Shown: positions 16,600 to 26,234, numbered from the stretch's first letter. The stretch is DNA of 64,000 nucleotides from Planctomycetota bacterium (GCA_014238415.1 JABABA010000003.1:183786-247785); one strand, 5' to 3'. The notes: generated by a model not told the origin, from the letters alone. Made by a program: numbers and translations.

Positions 16600-19209
16600 A
16601 TGCGGTTCCGTAACCGTTCAGCGATGCTTCAAATTCAGGCACCGGCCTCTTCTCTTATGGCCCCCGTGGCGATCCTCACCCTGATCGCATCCTGCCAGTC
16701 TCCTCAACAGGAGGGCGCCAACGCCCTGGTCACTACGGCCGTCCTGCCTGAAGTGACGCAACCCATCAAGACCGAATCACCCCCAGCCCCGGCCCAAGAT
16801 GACGAAGCTATGGACCGGGTTGCGCGCCGACGGCAAGCACGCTTGTCCATGGCACAGGATCTGGTGAATCAGGCGGTTACAGAAATCGACCAGGCTGATC
16901 TCGATGGAGCGGCCCTGAGCTACAGCCAGGCCCTGCAACTCGACCCTTCCAACGCAAGCGCCGTTGAAGGACTGCGCCGGGTGCAGGCTCTTCTGGGAGA
17001 CGAGTTCTCCGAGTCCATCGACGCCTTCGACAATGCTGGCGAGCGAATTTTGGTTCAACGCCAAATGGCCCGCTTGGAGGCCAGCGAGCACGCGCGCAAG
17101 GGTGATAGCGCAATGCAAGCCGGCGACTTTGACGGAGCAGTAGAGCACTATCGCATGGCCCTGGCCGTCCTGGCCTGGACCCCCGCCATCGCTCAAGGCA
17201 ACCTGGACCGCTCACTGCTTGAAGGGCGTCTGCAAGGGGCGCAAAAGGCACGAGCCGATGCTGAAGTGAACAGCGCGCGCCTCGCCAGAGAGGCTGCCGA
17301 AACGGCCACAGCCCAAGCTGAAGAGGAAGAAGCGGCCCGGCGTGAAATGCAACTGGAGCATTGGTACGAACAGGCCAACCAGGCCTTCCTGGCGAACAAG
17401 TACAGCGATGCTGAAAAGTGGTGCCAATTGGTCCTGCAACGGGAGCCTGACAACAAGTCTGCCCAGGATCTCTCCCGCGCCGCCCGAGAGTTGCGCCACG
17501 TGACCACCGATGAGCGCAACCGCAAGCACTATCGCGAGCAGTGGCTCAAGACCATGGACGAGTTGGGCATGATGGATGTGCCCCAGATCGACCCGCTGGT
17601 TTTTGATATGGACCGCTGGCGCGAAGTGGCCAGCCGCAAACCGATCTCAGCCAGTGTGAGCACCGCAGGTGACGCCGAGCGCTCAGCAATCATGGGGCGC
17701 CTCGACGATGTGCGTTTCGCACCGCCTTTTGACGAGGATCCTCTCGAATCCGTGGCCAGTTACCTGCAGGACCTGACAGGGGTCAACTTCCATGTCAGCG
17801 CACGAGTGCGCGACGAACTGGGCGAGGACGAGACCACTATCAACCTTTCCCTGCGCACCGAACGCAGCGTGCGCAAGGTGCTGGACTTGATTTCAGAAAC
17901 AAGCGAGAGTCTGCGTTGGACCGTCAAGGACGGAGTCGTGCGTTTCATTGTGGCAGACGAACTGACCGGCGGTCAGATCCAAGCCAACTACAAGGTGCAC
18001 GACCTGATCAACCCGATTCCCGATTTCCCGGGCCGGGACATCAACGTCTCCCCCTCAGGCGGACTCTTTCCCCCGGATGAGGACCTGCCAGAACGCGAGA
18101 CCAACGTACTGGCTTCTGATCTGCTTGAGGATCTGATCCGCAATACGATCGATCCCGAGTCCTGGGACCTGGATGCCAACAACTCCATCCGAATCACCGA
18201 TACAGGCGCCATGGTCGTCAACCAGACCCCTGAGGTGCAGGCCCAGATCGCATCCCTGCTTGAGGACCTGCGTGAAGCAACCGGGATCATGGTGGACATC
18301 CAAGCCCAGTTCATGAAGGTCCAGGACAACTTCCTTGAGGACATTGGCGTGGACTTCACTGGCCTCGGCCAGCCCGGCTTGGGCAGCAACGGCAATGACA
18401 TGAACGACTTCGGCGACCCGTCGATCAGTTCCGATCTTGCTGGCTCTCCCGGTTCCGACAACACGGTCGGCGCCTTCTTTGATGAAGGCGAAGACGGTGC
18501 CCTGCGCGCCCGCGTGGAGCACCTCTATGGCAGCCAGCTGGGCACAGATGATTTCCGCGGTTCGGGCGGAGTATCGTTTCAGTGGACCTTCCTCAACGAC
18601 CTCGAGCTTGAGGTCATTCTGCGCGCCGTACAAAAGTCAGAGCGCATCGAACTGGTCACCGCCCCCCGCATCCTGGTGCACAACGCCGCGCGGGCCAACC
18701 TGTCAGTACTCAACCAGGTGGCTTATGTGGCGGACTTTGATGTGGAAATCGCCCAGGCGGCTTCCATCGCTGACCCAATCGTGCAGGTCATCCAGGACGG
18801 CGTGGTCCTCGATGTACGCCCGGTTGTCTCCGCTGACCGTCGCTTCATCAACCTGGAATTGCGGCCGACAATTGCCCATCTGACGCGCCCGATCGAACAG
18901 CGCGCCACGACCCTTGGCTCATCGAACTCGGTGACCATCGAACTCCCTGAAGTGGAGATCCAGCGGGTGCGCACCTCGGTGCCCATTCCCGACGGAGCAA
19001 CAGTAATGCTGGGAGGCAACAAGATCTCGCGCAAGCAGAATATGCAGTCTGGTGTGCCGATCTTGAACAAGATCCCCTTCCTCTCATTCCTCTTCGAACG
19101 AGAAGGGCATTTCGTAAGCAACGAGAAGCTGCTTATTCTGCTCAAAGCCAAGGTCATCATTCCCCGCGAGCTTGAGCCCACGGCAGCCGAACTCGGCCTG
19201 ACCAAGTGA
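16600..19209 (+). CDS. Lipoprotein secretin with N-terminal TPR region (paralogue 1)
   Basis: 869 residues from ATG 16600; upstream in-frame TTG is less likely. A lipobox (LIASC, Cys32) is followed by TPR-like repeats (about 85-260) with a charged coiled coil, then an STN/N0-like domain (DPLESVASYLQDLTGVNF), an N-domain (TPEVQAQIASLLEDLREA) and the secretin domain of type II/III secretion and pilus channels, ending with VPILNKIPFLSFLFERE and KLLILLKAKVI, the classical secretin C-terminus. It should form an outer-membrane ring. An unusual acidic loop, FFDEGEDG near residue 625, is shared with the second secretin at 26263-28905. It starts a plus-strand cluster with TPR and Exb genes. Confidence 0.85.
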   Translation: MRFRNRSAMLQIQAPASSLMAPVAILTLIASCQSPQQEGANALVTTAVLPEVTQPIKTESPPAPAQDDEAMDRVARRRQARLSMAQDLVNQAVTEIDQADLDGAALSYSQALQLDPSNASAVEGLRRVQALLGDEFSESIDAFDNAGERILVQRQMARLEASEHARKGDSAMQAGDFDGAVEHYRMALAVLAWTPAIAQGNLDRSLLEGRLQGAQKARADAEVNSARLAREAAETATAQAEEEEAARREMQLEHWYEQANQAFLANKYSDAEKWCQLVLQREPDNKSAQDLSRAARELRHVTTDERNRKHYREQWLKTMDELGMMDVPQIDPLVFDMDRWREVASRKPISASVSTAGDAERSAIMGRLDDVRFAPPFDEDPLESVASYLQDLTGVNFHVSARVRDELGEDETTINLSLRTERSVRKVLDLISETSESLRWTVKDGVVRFIVADELTGGQIQANYKVHDLINPIPDFPGRDINVSPSGGLFPPDEDLPERETNVLASDLLEDLIRNTIDPESWDLDANNSIRITDTGAMVVNQTPEVQAQIASLLEDLREATGIMVDIQAQFMKVQDNFLEDIGVDFTGLGQPGLGSNGNDMNDFGDPSISSDLAGSPGSDNTVGAFFDEGEDGALRARVEHLYGSQLGTDDFRGSGGVSFQWTFLNDLELEVILRAVQKSERIELVTAPRILVHNAARANLSVLNQVAYVADFDVEIAQAASIADPIVQVIQDGVVLDVRPVVSADRRFINLELRPTIAHLTRPIEQRATTLGSSNSVTIELPEVEIQRVRTSVPIPDGATVMLGGNKISRKQNMQSGVPILNKIPFLSFLFEREGHFVSNEKLLILLKAKVIIPRELEPTAAELGLTK

Positions 19210-19230
19210 ACCAACCCCTGCCAGAAGACC

Positions 19231-19264
19231 CCGGGGCGGGCGTCCGCACGGGCGCCCGCCCCGG
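19231..19264 (+). terminator. Strong GC hairpin after secretin 1
   Basis: CCGGGGCGGGCG (19231-19242) pairs perfectly with CGCCCGCCCCGG (19253-19264), loop 10 bases, 21 bases after the stop. The following bases are AGCATAGCC, not a T-run. It may terminate, attenuate or protect the upstream mRNA from 3' decay. Confidence 0.5.
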
Positions 19265-19416
19265 AGCATAGCCAGACGCTCCTTTTGGATACCCGTCCCC
19301 GTATCCTCTGCCCACCTGGACGGTATATCCAACATTCAAGCCACCCAATCCAGCCCACAAGTCAACCTAAACGGCCACAGACCAGCGCCGATGCTGGCCA
19401 CTAGCCCCCGCGATCA

Positions 19417-22305
19417 ATGCAAAGCGCGACGTCCCTACTGCCCTTCCTGCTTGTTGCCCCCGTCCTGAGCCAGACCGGCGGGGATGTGGAGACCGAAGTC
19501 CGATTCGCCCAGGGCCTGGCAACCCAGTGGGCTTTTGTGGATCTGGCTGACGCGGTGCTGGCGAATGCTGAAAAGGGAGCTTCGAGCAAGGTTGCCGACC
19601 GACTGCGAGCCACCCGTTGCGAAGTGATCGCGGCTGGCGCCCTTAACGAGCGCGACCCCTCGCGTCGCCTGGAGTTGTTTGAGGAGGCGCTCAGCTGCTT
19701 CGAGTCTTTCCTCGACGAATACGGCAACTCGCCCTACGCAGGTTCGGCAGAGCGGGCCCTGGTGGAAGCCAGCGCCTACTATGCCCGGGCCATTGAAATC
19801 TCCTTGGAAGATGCTGCCGGGGAACAAGCACAGGCTCTACGCGAGCGCCAGGCAGAAGTGCTCACGGGCGCAGTGGAGCGCACGGCTGACCTGATTGCCA
19901 CCCTGGAGAGCCTGAGTGACGAAGATCGCGGTGAACGTCGAACCCGCGAGATGTACGAGTTGATGCTCAATCGCGGCGGCATGCTGGCCAACATTGGTCG
20001 CAGCGACCCCAGCACGACCTACTTCTTTGACTCCGCCCTGTCCGCCTATGAAGACCTGGTCTTCAGCGCTGGAGAAGGAACCCTTTACGCCTTGCGCGCG
20101 TACTCGGGCATGGGCGATGTCTTTGCATACCAAGGGCTCTGGAGCGAATCGGCTGACTTTTACGCGGCTGTGGTTGAAACTACGCTCCCCTCCGACCTCG
20201 CTGAATGGGAGGCAGTCAAGAAAGACTACGAGTTGAGAGCTGCCGACGTCGAGGTGCGCTTTGCCCTGATGCAGATTGCAATTCCCGGCCTACTGAAAGC
20301 ACACACGAGCGCCAATGACAGTTCGGAGGCGGTGCGCTACGCTCTGCACTTCCTCAACACACACGCCAGAGAAGGGGTATCCACAACGGCCCAGGGTTAC
20401 GAAGCAATGCTCGAAGCAGCGCGCACCTTCCTCGCTGTGGGCGGCTGGATCGGCGGCAACTTCGCCAACGGCAGCGCCAAGTGGTATGAGACCGAAGAAG
20501 AAGTCAAGCAGGCTGTGCGCAACAAGCGCCTTCGCCAGGACGCCACCAGCCTGGCCATGAGTCTGGCCACGAGGACTGCCGACGAGAACCAGCGCAACTC
20601 CCTGCGAACCCAGGCCCAGAAGCTGATCAGTGAAATCTCCAGCCGCCCAGGGGTGGCCGTGTCCCCCGAATTGCGCGTGGCCGCCGCAGAAGGCGAGTAC
20701 CGCTCGGACAATCACCATGAAGCCCTGGTCATCCTCAAAGAGGTAATGGCAAGCTTGGATGCGTCAGCAGAAAACGTGCGCCTGGAGCTAGGGCCTAAGG
20801 TCCTCAACCTGCTGGGCCTGACCTACCGCGCCGCCGATCGTCCGCTCGAATCAGCTTATGCCTTCCGCGAAGGCTGGAAGCGGTACCGCGGCGGCGATCC
20901 GGAACTCGATCGCAAGAACGCTGAGTCCTACTACGCCATGATCCGCCAGGTCAGCAAGGCCGCAAACAGGGACACCCAGATCCTGGAGCACATGCTGGGA
21001 GAAGCCGAGATGTGGGTCAGCGAGGCGGGCAGTGACCGGGAGGACGTGATCCTTTGGCGTCGTGGTGAAAAGGCCTATGACAAACGGGATTGGCAAGGAG
21101 CCAAGAGCGCCTACGGCAAGATCCCCGAGGACAGCGAGCACTGGGAAAAGGCTTATGTCAAGACGGGCGTCTGCCTTGTACGTGAACGCAAATACGCCGA
21201 GGGCATTGAGCGCTTTGATCTGTACCTGGATGTGGTGCGCGATGATCCCGCCAGAACAACAGAGATTCCCGCGCGACTTAGGGCCCGCGAGGCGGCCAGC
21301 ATGGAAGCCGAGTTCTTCCGGGGCCTCTCCCACTACCAACTCAAGCACTACCAACAGGTGGTCACCCTGCTGGGAACCTTCTACAAGGACTACCCGGAGC
21401 AGGCCAAACTGGCCAACTGGACCCTCGACATGATCATGCGCAGCCAGCTTGAATTGGGCAGCAGATCGGAGGCCCGAGCAATCCTGGAGGTGATGAACCA
21501 GCTATACACTGAGGAGAGCCGCACTTCAAAGGCGATCATTTCCTTCTACAACCAGCTCAGCGGAAGACTGGAAAACAGTACAGACGAGGAGCAGAGAGGC
21601 GTGCTGCTCCGTGAAATGGCCGAGCTGCTCTCGCGCACCAACCCGGTGGGAGCACCGAACTTGACCGCCCTCAAGCGCGAGGCAGCCCACTGGCGCGATC
21701 TGGCCGAGTGGGCCGAAGCCGAGCGAGTGCTACTGCGCATCATCAGTGCTTTTGGCGAAGACCCAAAGTTCAAGGCCGAAGTCACCCAATTCCGCCTGCC
21801 CGCCCTGGGACACGCACTGATCAAGCAAAAGAAGGTCGCCGATGCCAAGGCGATTCTGACGCCACTGATGATGAACGAAGAGCGGAACCCCACCTTCCAG
21901 ATGTTGATGGACTGGTCCATGGCCATTAGCGGTTGGGTCGAACTCGATGGGAATTCGGGTCGCCTGGTCGAGATCCCGGGGGCCTCCGGTACAGCCGAAG
22001 AATTTGACTTCCTGACCAAGAAACTCAACACCCTCTCCAACTCAAGCAAGCGGTTTACCAAGTGGACTGACTGCGAGTGGTACGAAGTCAAATTCCGCTT
22101 CTGCTTTGCTTACTACGCCTGGAGCCAGGTAGATGCGCGCAAGCTAAAGTCCTTCAATTCCCATATCCAAAGCGTCTCTGTGGGTATCGAAGGAAACTGG
22201 GACTCGATCAACGAATTCTGTGAGCAGGACGAGGACAACGCTGTACGGACGAACCTAGGCGGCAAGAAACTCTCCACCTGGTTCCGTTGGCTGGGGGCCC
22301 GATGA
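19417..22305 (+). CDS. Large secreted TPR protein
   Basis: 962 residues. The N-terminus (LLPFLLVAPVLSQ) is a signal peptide without a lipobox. Nearly the whole mature protein is helical repeat: TPR-like units such as LELFEEALSCFESFLDEYGNSP, SALSAYEDLVFSAGEG, YSAKSAYGKIPEDSEHWEKAY-type pairs, with the DYPEQA/YGNSPYA turns seen in outer-membrane lipoprotein and motor-associated TPR proteins. No catalytic motif is seen. Its stop overlaps the start of the next TPR gene (ATGA). The place between secretin 1 and the Exb genes suggests a periplasmic scaffold linking motor and ring. Confidence 0.75.
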   Translation: MQSATSLLPFLLVAPVLSQTGGDVETEVRFAQGLATQWAFVDLADAVLANAEKGASSKVADRLRATRCEVIAAGALNERDPSRRLELFEEALSCFESFLDEYGNSPYAGSAERALVEASAYYARAIEISLEDAAGEQAQALRERQAEVLTGAVERTADLIATLESLSDEDRGERRTREMYELMLNRGGMLANIGRSDPSTTYFFDSALSAYEDLVFSAGEGTLYALRAYSGMGDVFAYQGLWSESADFYAAVVETTLPSDLAEWEAVKKDYELRAADVEVRFALMQIAIPGLLKAHTSANDSSEAVRYALHFLNTHAREGVSTTAQGYEAMLEAARTFLAVGGWIGGNFANGSAKWYETEEEVKQAVRNKRLRQDATSLAMSLATRTADENQRNSLRTQAQKLISEISSRPGVAVSPELRVAAAEGEYRSDNHHEALVILKEVMASLDASAENVRLELGPKVLNLLGLTYRAADRPLESAYAFREGWKRYRGGDPELDRKNAESYYAMIRQVSKAANRDTQILEHMLGEAEMWVSEAGSDREDVILWRRGEKAYDKRDWQGAKSAYGKIPEDSEHWEKAYVKTGVCLVRERKYAEGIERFDLYLDVVRDDPARTTEIPARLRAREAASMEAEFFRGLSHYQLKHYQQVVTLLGTFYKDYPEQAKLANWTLDMIMRSQLELGSRSEARAILEVMNQLYTEESRTSKAIISFYNQLSGRLENSTDEEQRGVLLREMAELLSRTNPVGAPNLTALKREAAHWRDLAEWAEAERVLLRIISAFGEDPKFKAEVTQFRLPALGHALIKQKKVADAKAILTPLMMNEERNPTFQMLMDWSMAISGWVELDGNSGRLVEIPGASGTAEEFDFLTKKLNTLSNSSKRFTKWTDCEWYEVKFRFCFAYYAWSQVDARKLKSFNSHIQSVSVGIEGNWDSINEFCEQDEDNAVRTNLGGKKLSTWFRWLGAR

Positions 22306-23588
22306 ACAGCAAGCACGCGCGCCAGAAGAGAACCCCAAATCCTCTTGGACTCCCTATCATGCCTAGCCCCATGTTGAACCCCCGCCCAGCTCTCCTACTG
22401 CCCCTCGCCCTGAGCACAGTGGCCCTGGTATTACCCTGCCTTGGGAACTCGGCTGCAGCGCTCCCAAGCGCACAGCCTGCCAGCGCCGCCCCAAGTGCAC
22501 CCCTGCAGTCAGGCAAGCCAGATACGATTTATCGACGCAATGAACGCACTGGCCGTGTGATTACACTCTCAGGGATCGTGCTCGAAAACAGTCTGACTCA
22601 AGTCAAGCTCGACCGCAATGGCAAGACCGCCAGCTACGATGCGGCTTCCATCGTGCGCATCGACTGGGGCTCGGTGCCCCCCTCCTATCGGGACGGGATG
22701 ACCTACCGCCGCCGGAGCGATTGGGCCCAGGCCGTGACCAGTTTCCGGGTAGCAGCCACCGATGCCAGCACCCGCAATGTCCTGCAGGCCGACGCACGCC
22801 TGCAAGCCTGCGAAGCCCTGCTTCGCTATGGAGCCTCTGATCCGGGCCAATTCGCAGAAGCAGTCAAAGAGGCCGAGCGCCTGATGGCGGACTTTGCCGG
22901 CAGCAGTCTTATACCCCGGGCACGTGCGATCCAAGCAAGGGCCCTGCGCCTGACAGGGGACGACGCCGCTGCGGCCACAGCCTTTGAAAGCCTCTACGGA
23001 GAAGGTTCATCGGATCCCGCCACCAGCGGATACGACCGACAGGCCTGTCTGAAAGCCGGTCTGCAGGCAGCCTGGTGCCACCTGGAAGCGGGCGAGTCCC
23101 TGAGGGCACGCGAGTTGTTTGGGGCCACAAAGGGTGCCCTCGAAGGTCTCGCCGCTGGCCTCAGTGGCGGAGACCCACAGGTGCTGACGCACCTGATCGG
23201 TCTGGCGGGAGAAGCGGATATGGGCGAGGGCTTTTGCCTCTTGGCCGGGGGTGACGCCTCCTCGGCCCTGGCATTCTTTGAACGTACAACCACCCGCAGC
23301 GATGCCGCTCCTGGGGCTCGTTACGCAGCACTCCTTGGGCGTGGAGAGGCCCTGCTGGCCCTCGAGAAGCTGCGCGATGCCCAACTGTGCTTCGCCGAAG
23401 TGGCGGCCCTCGAACACACCAATCCCGACCGTGCCGCTCGCGCGGTCCTGGGATTGGCCCAAACCACCCTGGCCCTTGGTGACGGCGATGCTGTCGGCGC
23501 CGCCCGCCGGTGGCTCAAGGTAATCTCCGACACCTATGGTGACACCCCTAGCGCCCGCAAAGCCTTGGATCTGCAAGGAAACCTGTAG
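22302..23588 (+). CDS. TPR protein with N-terminal envelope domain
   Basis: 428 residues from ATG 22302, which overlaps the previous stop as ATGA; in-frame starts further downstream (22360, 22372) would shorten the leader before the hydrophobic stretch LLLPLALSTVALVLP. After the signal sequence comes a small beta domain (GRVITLSGIVLENSLTQVKL, residues 85-120), then TPR-like repeats (WAQAVTSFRVAATDAS, AATAFESLYGEG, ALAFFERTTTRSD, AQLCFAEVAALEH) to the end. No enzyme motif. Coupled translation with the large TPR protein suggests fixed stoichiometry in one complex; the ExbB gene follows after 76 bases. Confidence 0.7.
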   Translation: MNSKHARQKRTPNPLGLPIMPSPMLNPRPALLLPLALSTVALVLPCLGNSAAALPSAQPASAAPSAPLQSGKPDTIYRRNERTGRVITLSGIVLENSLTQVKLDRNGKTASYDAASIVRIDWGSVPPSYRDGMTYRRRSDWAQAVTSFRVAATDASTRNVLQADARLQACEALLRYGASDPGQFAEAVKEAERLMADFAGSSLIPRARAIQARALRLTGDDAAAATAFESLYGEGSSDPATSGYDRQACLKAGLQAAWCHLEAGESLRARELFGATKGALEGLAAGLSGGDPQVLTHLIGLAGEADMGEGFCLLAGGDASSALAFFERTTTRSDAAPGARYAALLGRGEALLALEKLRDAQLCFAEVAALEHTNPDRAARAVLGLAQTTLALGDGDAVGAARRWLKVISDTYGDTPSARKALDLQGNL

Positions 23589-23664
23589 GCTCCCCTTCCC
23601 CAAGGCGGTATAGACTCCGCCTCCTCTAAACTCTAGCCCCCCCCACACCCACAGCACTTCGGTC

Positions 23665-24369
23665 ATGAACATTCAATCATTCCTCGGTCGCACGGCGGTT
23701 CGCTTGGCACCCTTCATTGTGCTCTGCGCCACTCCGGCCCTAGCACAAGACGACAGCGTCGGCGACCTGATCCAAAAGTCAGGCATAATCGGCTATGCAA
23801 TCATCCTGGTTTCAGTGATCGCCTTGGCGGTGATCATCGAGAACTTCATCACCCTCAAGCGCGACAAGCTGGCACCTCCCGAAGTAATCGAAGAGATCCG
23901 GGGCCTGTTCGACGACGAACAGTTCCAGGATGCAATGGAACTCTGCGAAAACGAGCCCAGCTTCTTCACTACCGTCTGTGGAGCAGGTATTGGCAAGATC
24001 AGCCACAGCTACGAGGTGATCGAAAAGTCCATCGAAGAGATGGGCGATGAGGAGTCGATTCGCCTGCACCAAAAAATCAGCTGGCTCTCACTGATCGCAA
24101 ACGTGGCCCCCATGATGGGACTGCTTGGAACTGTGTCCGGAATGGTTGAAGCATTCAACAAGATCTCCTCCAGCGGTGGACAAGCGTCTCCAGCCGAATT
24201 GGCCGGTGGTATCTCCAAGGCACTTCTGACCACAATGTTTGGTCTGGTGGTAGCCATCCCCGTGACCGCATCCTTTGCCTTCCTGCGAAACCGCATGGTG
24301 CGCACCATCATCGAAACAGGTGCGATCATTGAGGACCTCTTTGAGCGCTTCCGCCCAGAGTCGCGCTAG
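23665..24369 (+). CDS. exbB: ExbB/TolQ/MotA-family proton channel protein
   Basis: 234 residues. The first 28 residues look like a cleavable signal peptide ending ALA-Q, as in some ExbB relatives. Three membrane helices follow: one near 38-60 (IGYAIILVSVIALAVIIENF) and two forming the MotA/TolQ/ExbB domain (WLSLIANVAPMMGLLGTVSGM near 143-163; LLTTMFGLVVAIPVTASF near 190-207). The PxxGLLGT and TxxGLxVAIP motifs mark the stator pentamer. With ExbD/TolR proteins it converts proton flow into mechanical work on a periplasmic partner. No TonB or TolA gene lies in the window. The symbol is by family only; Tol, Exb or Agl-type roles cannot be told apart. Confidence 0.88.
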   Translation: MNIQSFLGRTAVRLAPFIVLCATPALAQDDSVGDLIQKSGIIGYAIILVSVIALAVIIENFITLKRDKLAPPEVIEEIRGLFDDEQFQDAMELCENEPSFFTTVCGAGIGKISHSYEVIEKSIEEMGDEESIRLHQKISWLSLIANVAPMMGLLGTVSGMVEAFNKISSSGGQASPAELAGGISKALLTTMFGLVVAIPVTASFAFLRNRMVRTIIETGAIIEDLFERFRPESR

Positions 24370-24381
24370 ACGGGGCACGCA

Positions 24382-24403
24382 GCCCGGAAGCATGCTTCCG
24401 GGC
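24382..24403 (+). other. Perfect palindrome between exbB and exbD
   Basis: A 22-base perfect palindrome, arms GCCCGGAAGC and GCTTCCGGGC around AT, 12 bases after the exbB stop. It folds into a stable hairpin without a T-run. It may adjust ExbB:ExbD ratios by attenuation or mRNA processing. Confidence 0.5.
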
Positions 24404-24477
24404 CGCGCACCTGACCCGGTACTGACAACCAGGGCACTGCACGCTTTCCGACCCACACACCTGCCAAGGTGACCAAC

Positions 24478-24987
24478 ATGAACATCTCCAGCTCTGATCC
24501 TGAAACCGACATGAAAATGGACATGACGCCGATGATCGACGTCGTCTTCCTCCTGATCATCTTCTTCATGATCATCACGGACATGACCCAAAAGGATCTT
24601 GAAGAACTTGAGTTGCCTATGGCTATCACTGCCGTGGAGGACAAGCCAGATCCGGACAAGCTACGCCCGATCATCAACATCCCCCATACGGGCAGGATCA
24701 TCGTGCGTCAGGTTGACATGTACAACCCGGAGAGCGATGACGGCAAGCCCGAGCCCTATGCGGAGGTCAAGCGTTTTCTGGCTACAGCAGCCGAGCTCAT
24801 GCCCCAGGAGCCACTGGCGGAGGGCAGCTCAATCATGCTGCCCGACGATCCCCTCTTGGTACGGGCGGACGAAAGCACCCTTTTCAAGCACATCCAAAAG
24901 GTGCTGGAACTCTGCGGTCAAGAAGGCATCCAGATCTGGAAGGTCCAGCTTGCTGTCGCCGTTCCCGAGGACGAGGACTCTCCCTGA
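24478..24987 (+). CDS. exbD: ExbD/TolR-family protein 1
   Basis: 169 residues from ATG 24478, placed by the AAGGTGA ribosome binding site seven bases upstream; an in-frame GTG at 24469 overlaps that site. After a short cytoplasmic end (MNISSSDPETDMKMDMTP) comes one membrane helix with the proton-carrying Asp in MIDVVFLLIIFFM. The periplasmic part (about 130 residues, DLEELELPMA to the end) matches ExbD/TolR but is longer and more acidic than usual, with an inserted NPESDDGKPEPYAEVK segment. It should pair with the ExbB protein encoded just upstream. Confidence 0.87.
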   Translation: MNISSSDPETDMKMDMTPMIDVVFLLIIFFMIITDMTQKDLEELELPMAITAVEDKPDPDKLRPIINIPHTGRIIVRQVDMYNPESDDGKPEPYAEVKRFLATAAELMPQEPLAEGSSIMLPDDPLLVRADESTLFKHIQKVLELCGQEGIQIWKVQLAVAVPEDEDSP

Positions 24988-25098
24988 ACGCAACGCGGTC
25001 AAGAGCTGGGCCCCAACAAGGAGTTGGAACTCGGCTTCTGCCCGGTGCAAGCACACAGCACAAACCCAACACCACCACAAGACCACAGGACCACCAAA

Positions 25099-25653
25099 AT
25101 GTCCGTTCTCCAAGATCTTAATGACGAAGAGTGCAAACTTGAGATGACGCCAATGATCGACGTCACTTTCCTGCTGTTGATCTTCTTCATGCTCACGCTC
25201 AAGTTCAAGACCCTCGAAGGCAAGCTCAGCGCCTATCTACCTAAGGATGTGGGGGTCAACTCCACCGATGCCGAGCCCATCGAAAAGGTTGAAATCTTGG
25301 TACGGGTGCGAGTGAAGGGCCTCAAGCTGACCCCGGATTTCTTGCCCTACGACGACCCCACTGGAGAGAGCCGCTTCATCTGGAATCGCGACCCGGCCCT
25401 TGGCCAGAAGCGGGTGCTGGAGTACTCAGTGATGAACAAGAAAACCAATGAGCTGGAGGAACTGGGCAAGACCCTCAAGCGCATCCACATTGAGCGAGAG
25501 AGAATGATGCCAGACGGGAAGAAGGTCCCGGCCACCATCGACGCGCGCTACGGTACGGTCTACGGCGATGTGGTGCCGGTGCTCGATGCGGCAATCAATG
25601 CGGGCCTGACCGATATCACGTTCGTGGGCGCCTACGATGAAACAGTGAAGTAA
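25099..25653 (+). CDS. exbD: ExbD/TolR-family protein 2
   Basis: 184 residues from ATG 25099; an upstream in-frame start would add 25 residues without family similarity. One membrane helix carries the Asp of MTPMIDVTFLLLIFFML. The periplasmic domain (about 145 residues) is unlike the first ExbD and contains a large extra segment (PYDDPTGESRFIWNRDP to LKRIHIERERM) before the usual ExbD end (VPVLDAAINAGLTDITFVGAY). One ExbB with two different ExbDs is also the make-up of the AglR-AglQ-AglS gliding motor of myxobacteria. It closes the motor segment; a strong terminator follows. Confidence 0.87.
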   Translation: MSVLQDLNDEECKLEMTPMIDVTFLLLIFFMLTLKFKTLEGKLSAYLPKDVGVNSTDAEPIEKVEILVRVRVKGLKLTPDFLPYDDPTGESRFIWNRDPALGQKRVLEYSVMNKKTNELEELGKTLKRIHIERERMMPDGKKVPATIDARYGTVYGDVVPVLDAAINAGLTDITFVGAYDETVK

Positions 25654-25697
25654 GCCGCCCGGAGATAGGACCAGGCGGCCTGCCCCGCGGGCAGTCC

Positions 25698-25732
25698 AAG
25701 AGGCCGAAGGACACCGTCCTTCGGCCTCTTTT
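25698..25732 (+). terminator. Intrinsic terminator of the exb operon
   Basis: A 15-bp perfect stem, AAGAGGCCGAAGGAC (25698-25712) with its complement (25716-25730), three-base loop and a TTTT run, 45 bases after the exbD2 stop. The clearest terminator in the window. Confidence 0.9.
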
Positions 25733-26068
25733 CGTGGTGGCTGGCGTGTAATGACAGCCATGCTCCCCCAAGGGGGTCAGTCATGAACCGAAGGAGACCA
25801 GATCCACCCGCCGGAACCAGAAAAAACAGTTCGAGACGCCCGGATGGAATGCCCCTGATTCCACCAATAGCGGGGCCTCCTGGCCCCTTTCCTCCCTTCG
25901 AGGCCCCCCACTCCCCACTTCCAGCAAGCGCCTCTCGACGCCCCTGGTCCCCCTTCCGCAAGGCCCTGACGAATCTGCCCCTAAAATGGACACCCGGGGC
26001 CCCTTCGAAGCCGCCTCGCCGGATGTCCCAGGGCCCAAAAAGGTGCCCAGATTTTGCGGCTGCAGCCT

Positions 26069-26098
26069 TGGACAGCGCGGCGGTGCTTCGGCTATCCT
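26069..26098 (+). promoter_or_regulatory. Sigma70-like promoter of secretin 2
   Basis: TGGACA (26069-26074), 18-base spacer, TATCCT (26093-26098). A start near 26105 gives a leader of about 158 bases before ATG 26263. It supports separate transcription of secretin 2 after the terminator upstream. Confidence 0.45.
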
Positions 26099-26141
26099 CT
26101 CGCCTCCCAAACGGCCCCGGGCCCCTCTCCAAGGGAACTTC

Positions 26142-26234
26142 GAGGCCTCATGAGGAAAGGTGTACCCCACGTAGATTCGCGGGGTAGGCCTCACTCTCCC
26201 CGCTCCCAAGCGGTCATACCCCCCCCCTTTTTTC
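26142..26234 (+). promoter_or_regulatory. Structured leader with pyrimidine tract before secretin 2
   Basis: Outer stem GAGGCCT (26142-26148)/AGGCCTC (26186-26192), inner TACCCC (26163-26168)/GGGGTA (26181-26186), then CCGCT/AGCGG (26200-26213) and a run of about nine C and six T ending near 26234. The last hairpin plus T-run could be an attenuator. No known riboswitch consensus was recognised. Confidence 0.35.

Noticed and set aside
25743..26187. Frames on both strands within the gap before secretin 2
   Set aside because: Pro/Arg/Gly-rich translations with no starts preceded by ribosome binding sites, crossing the terminator, promoter and leader elements.
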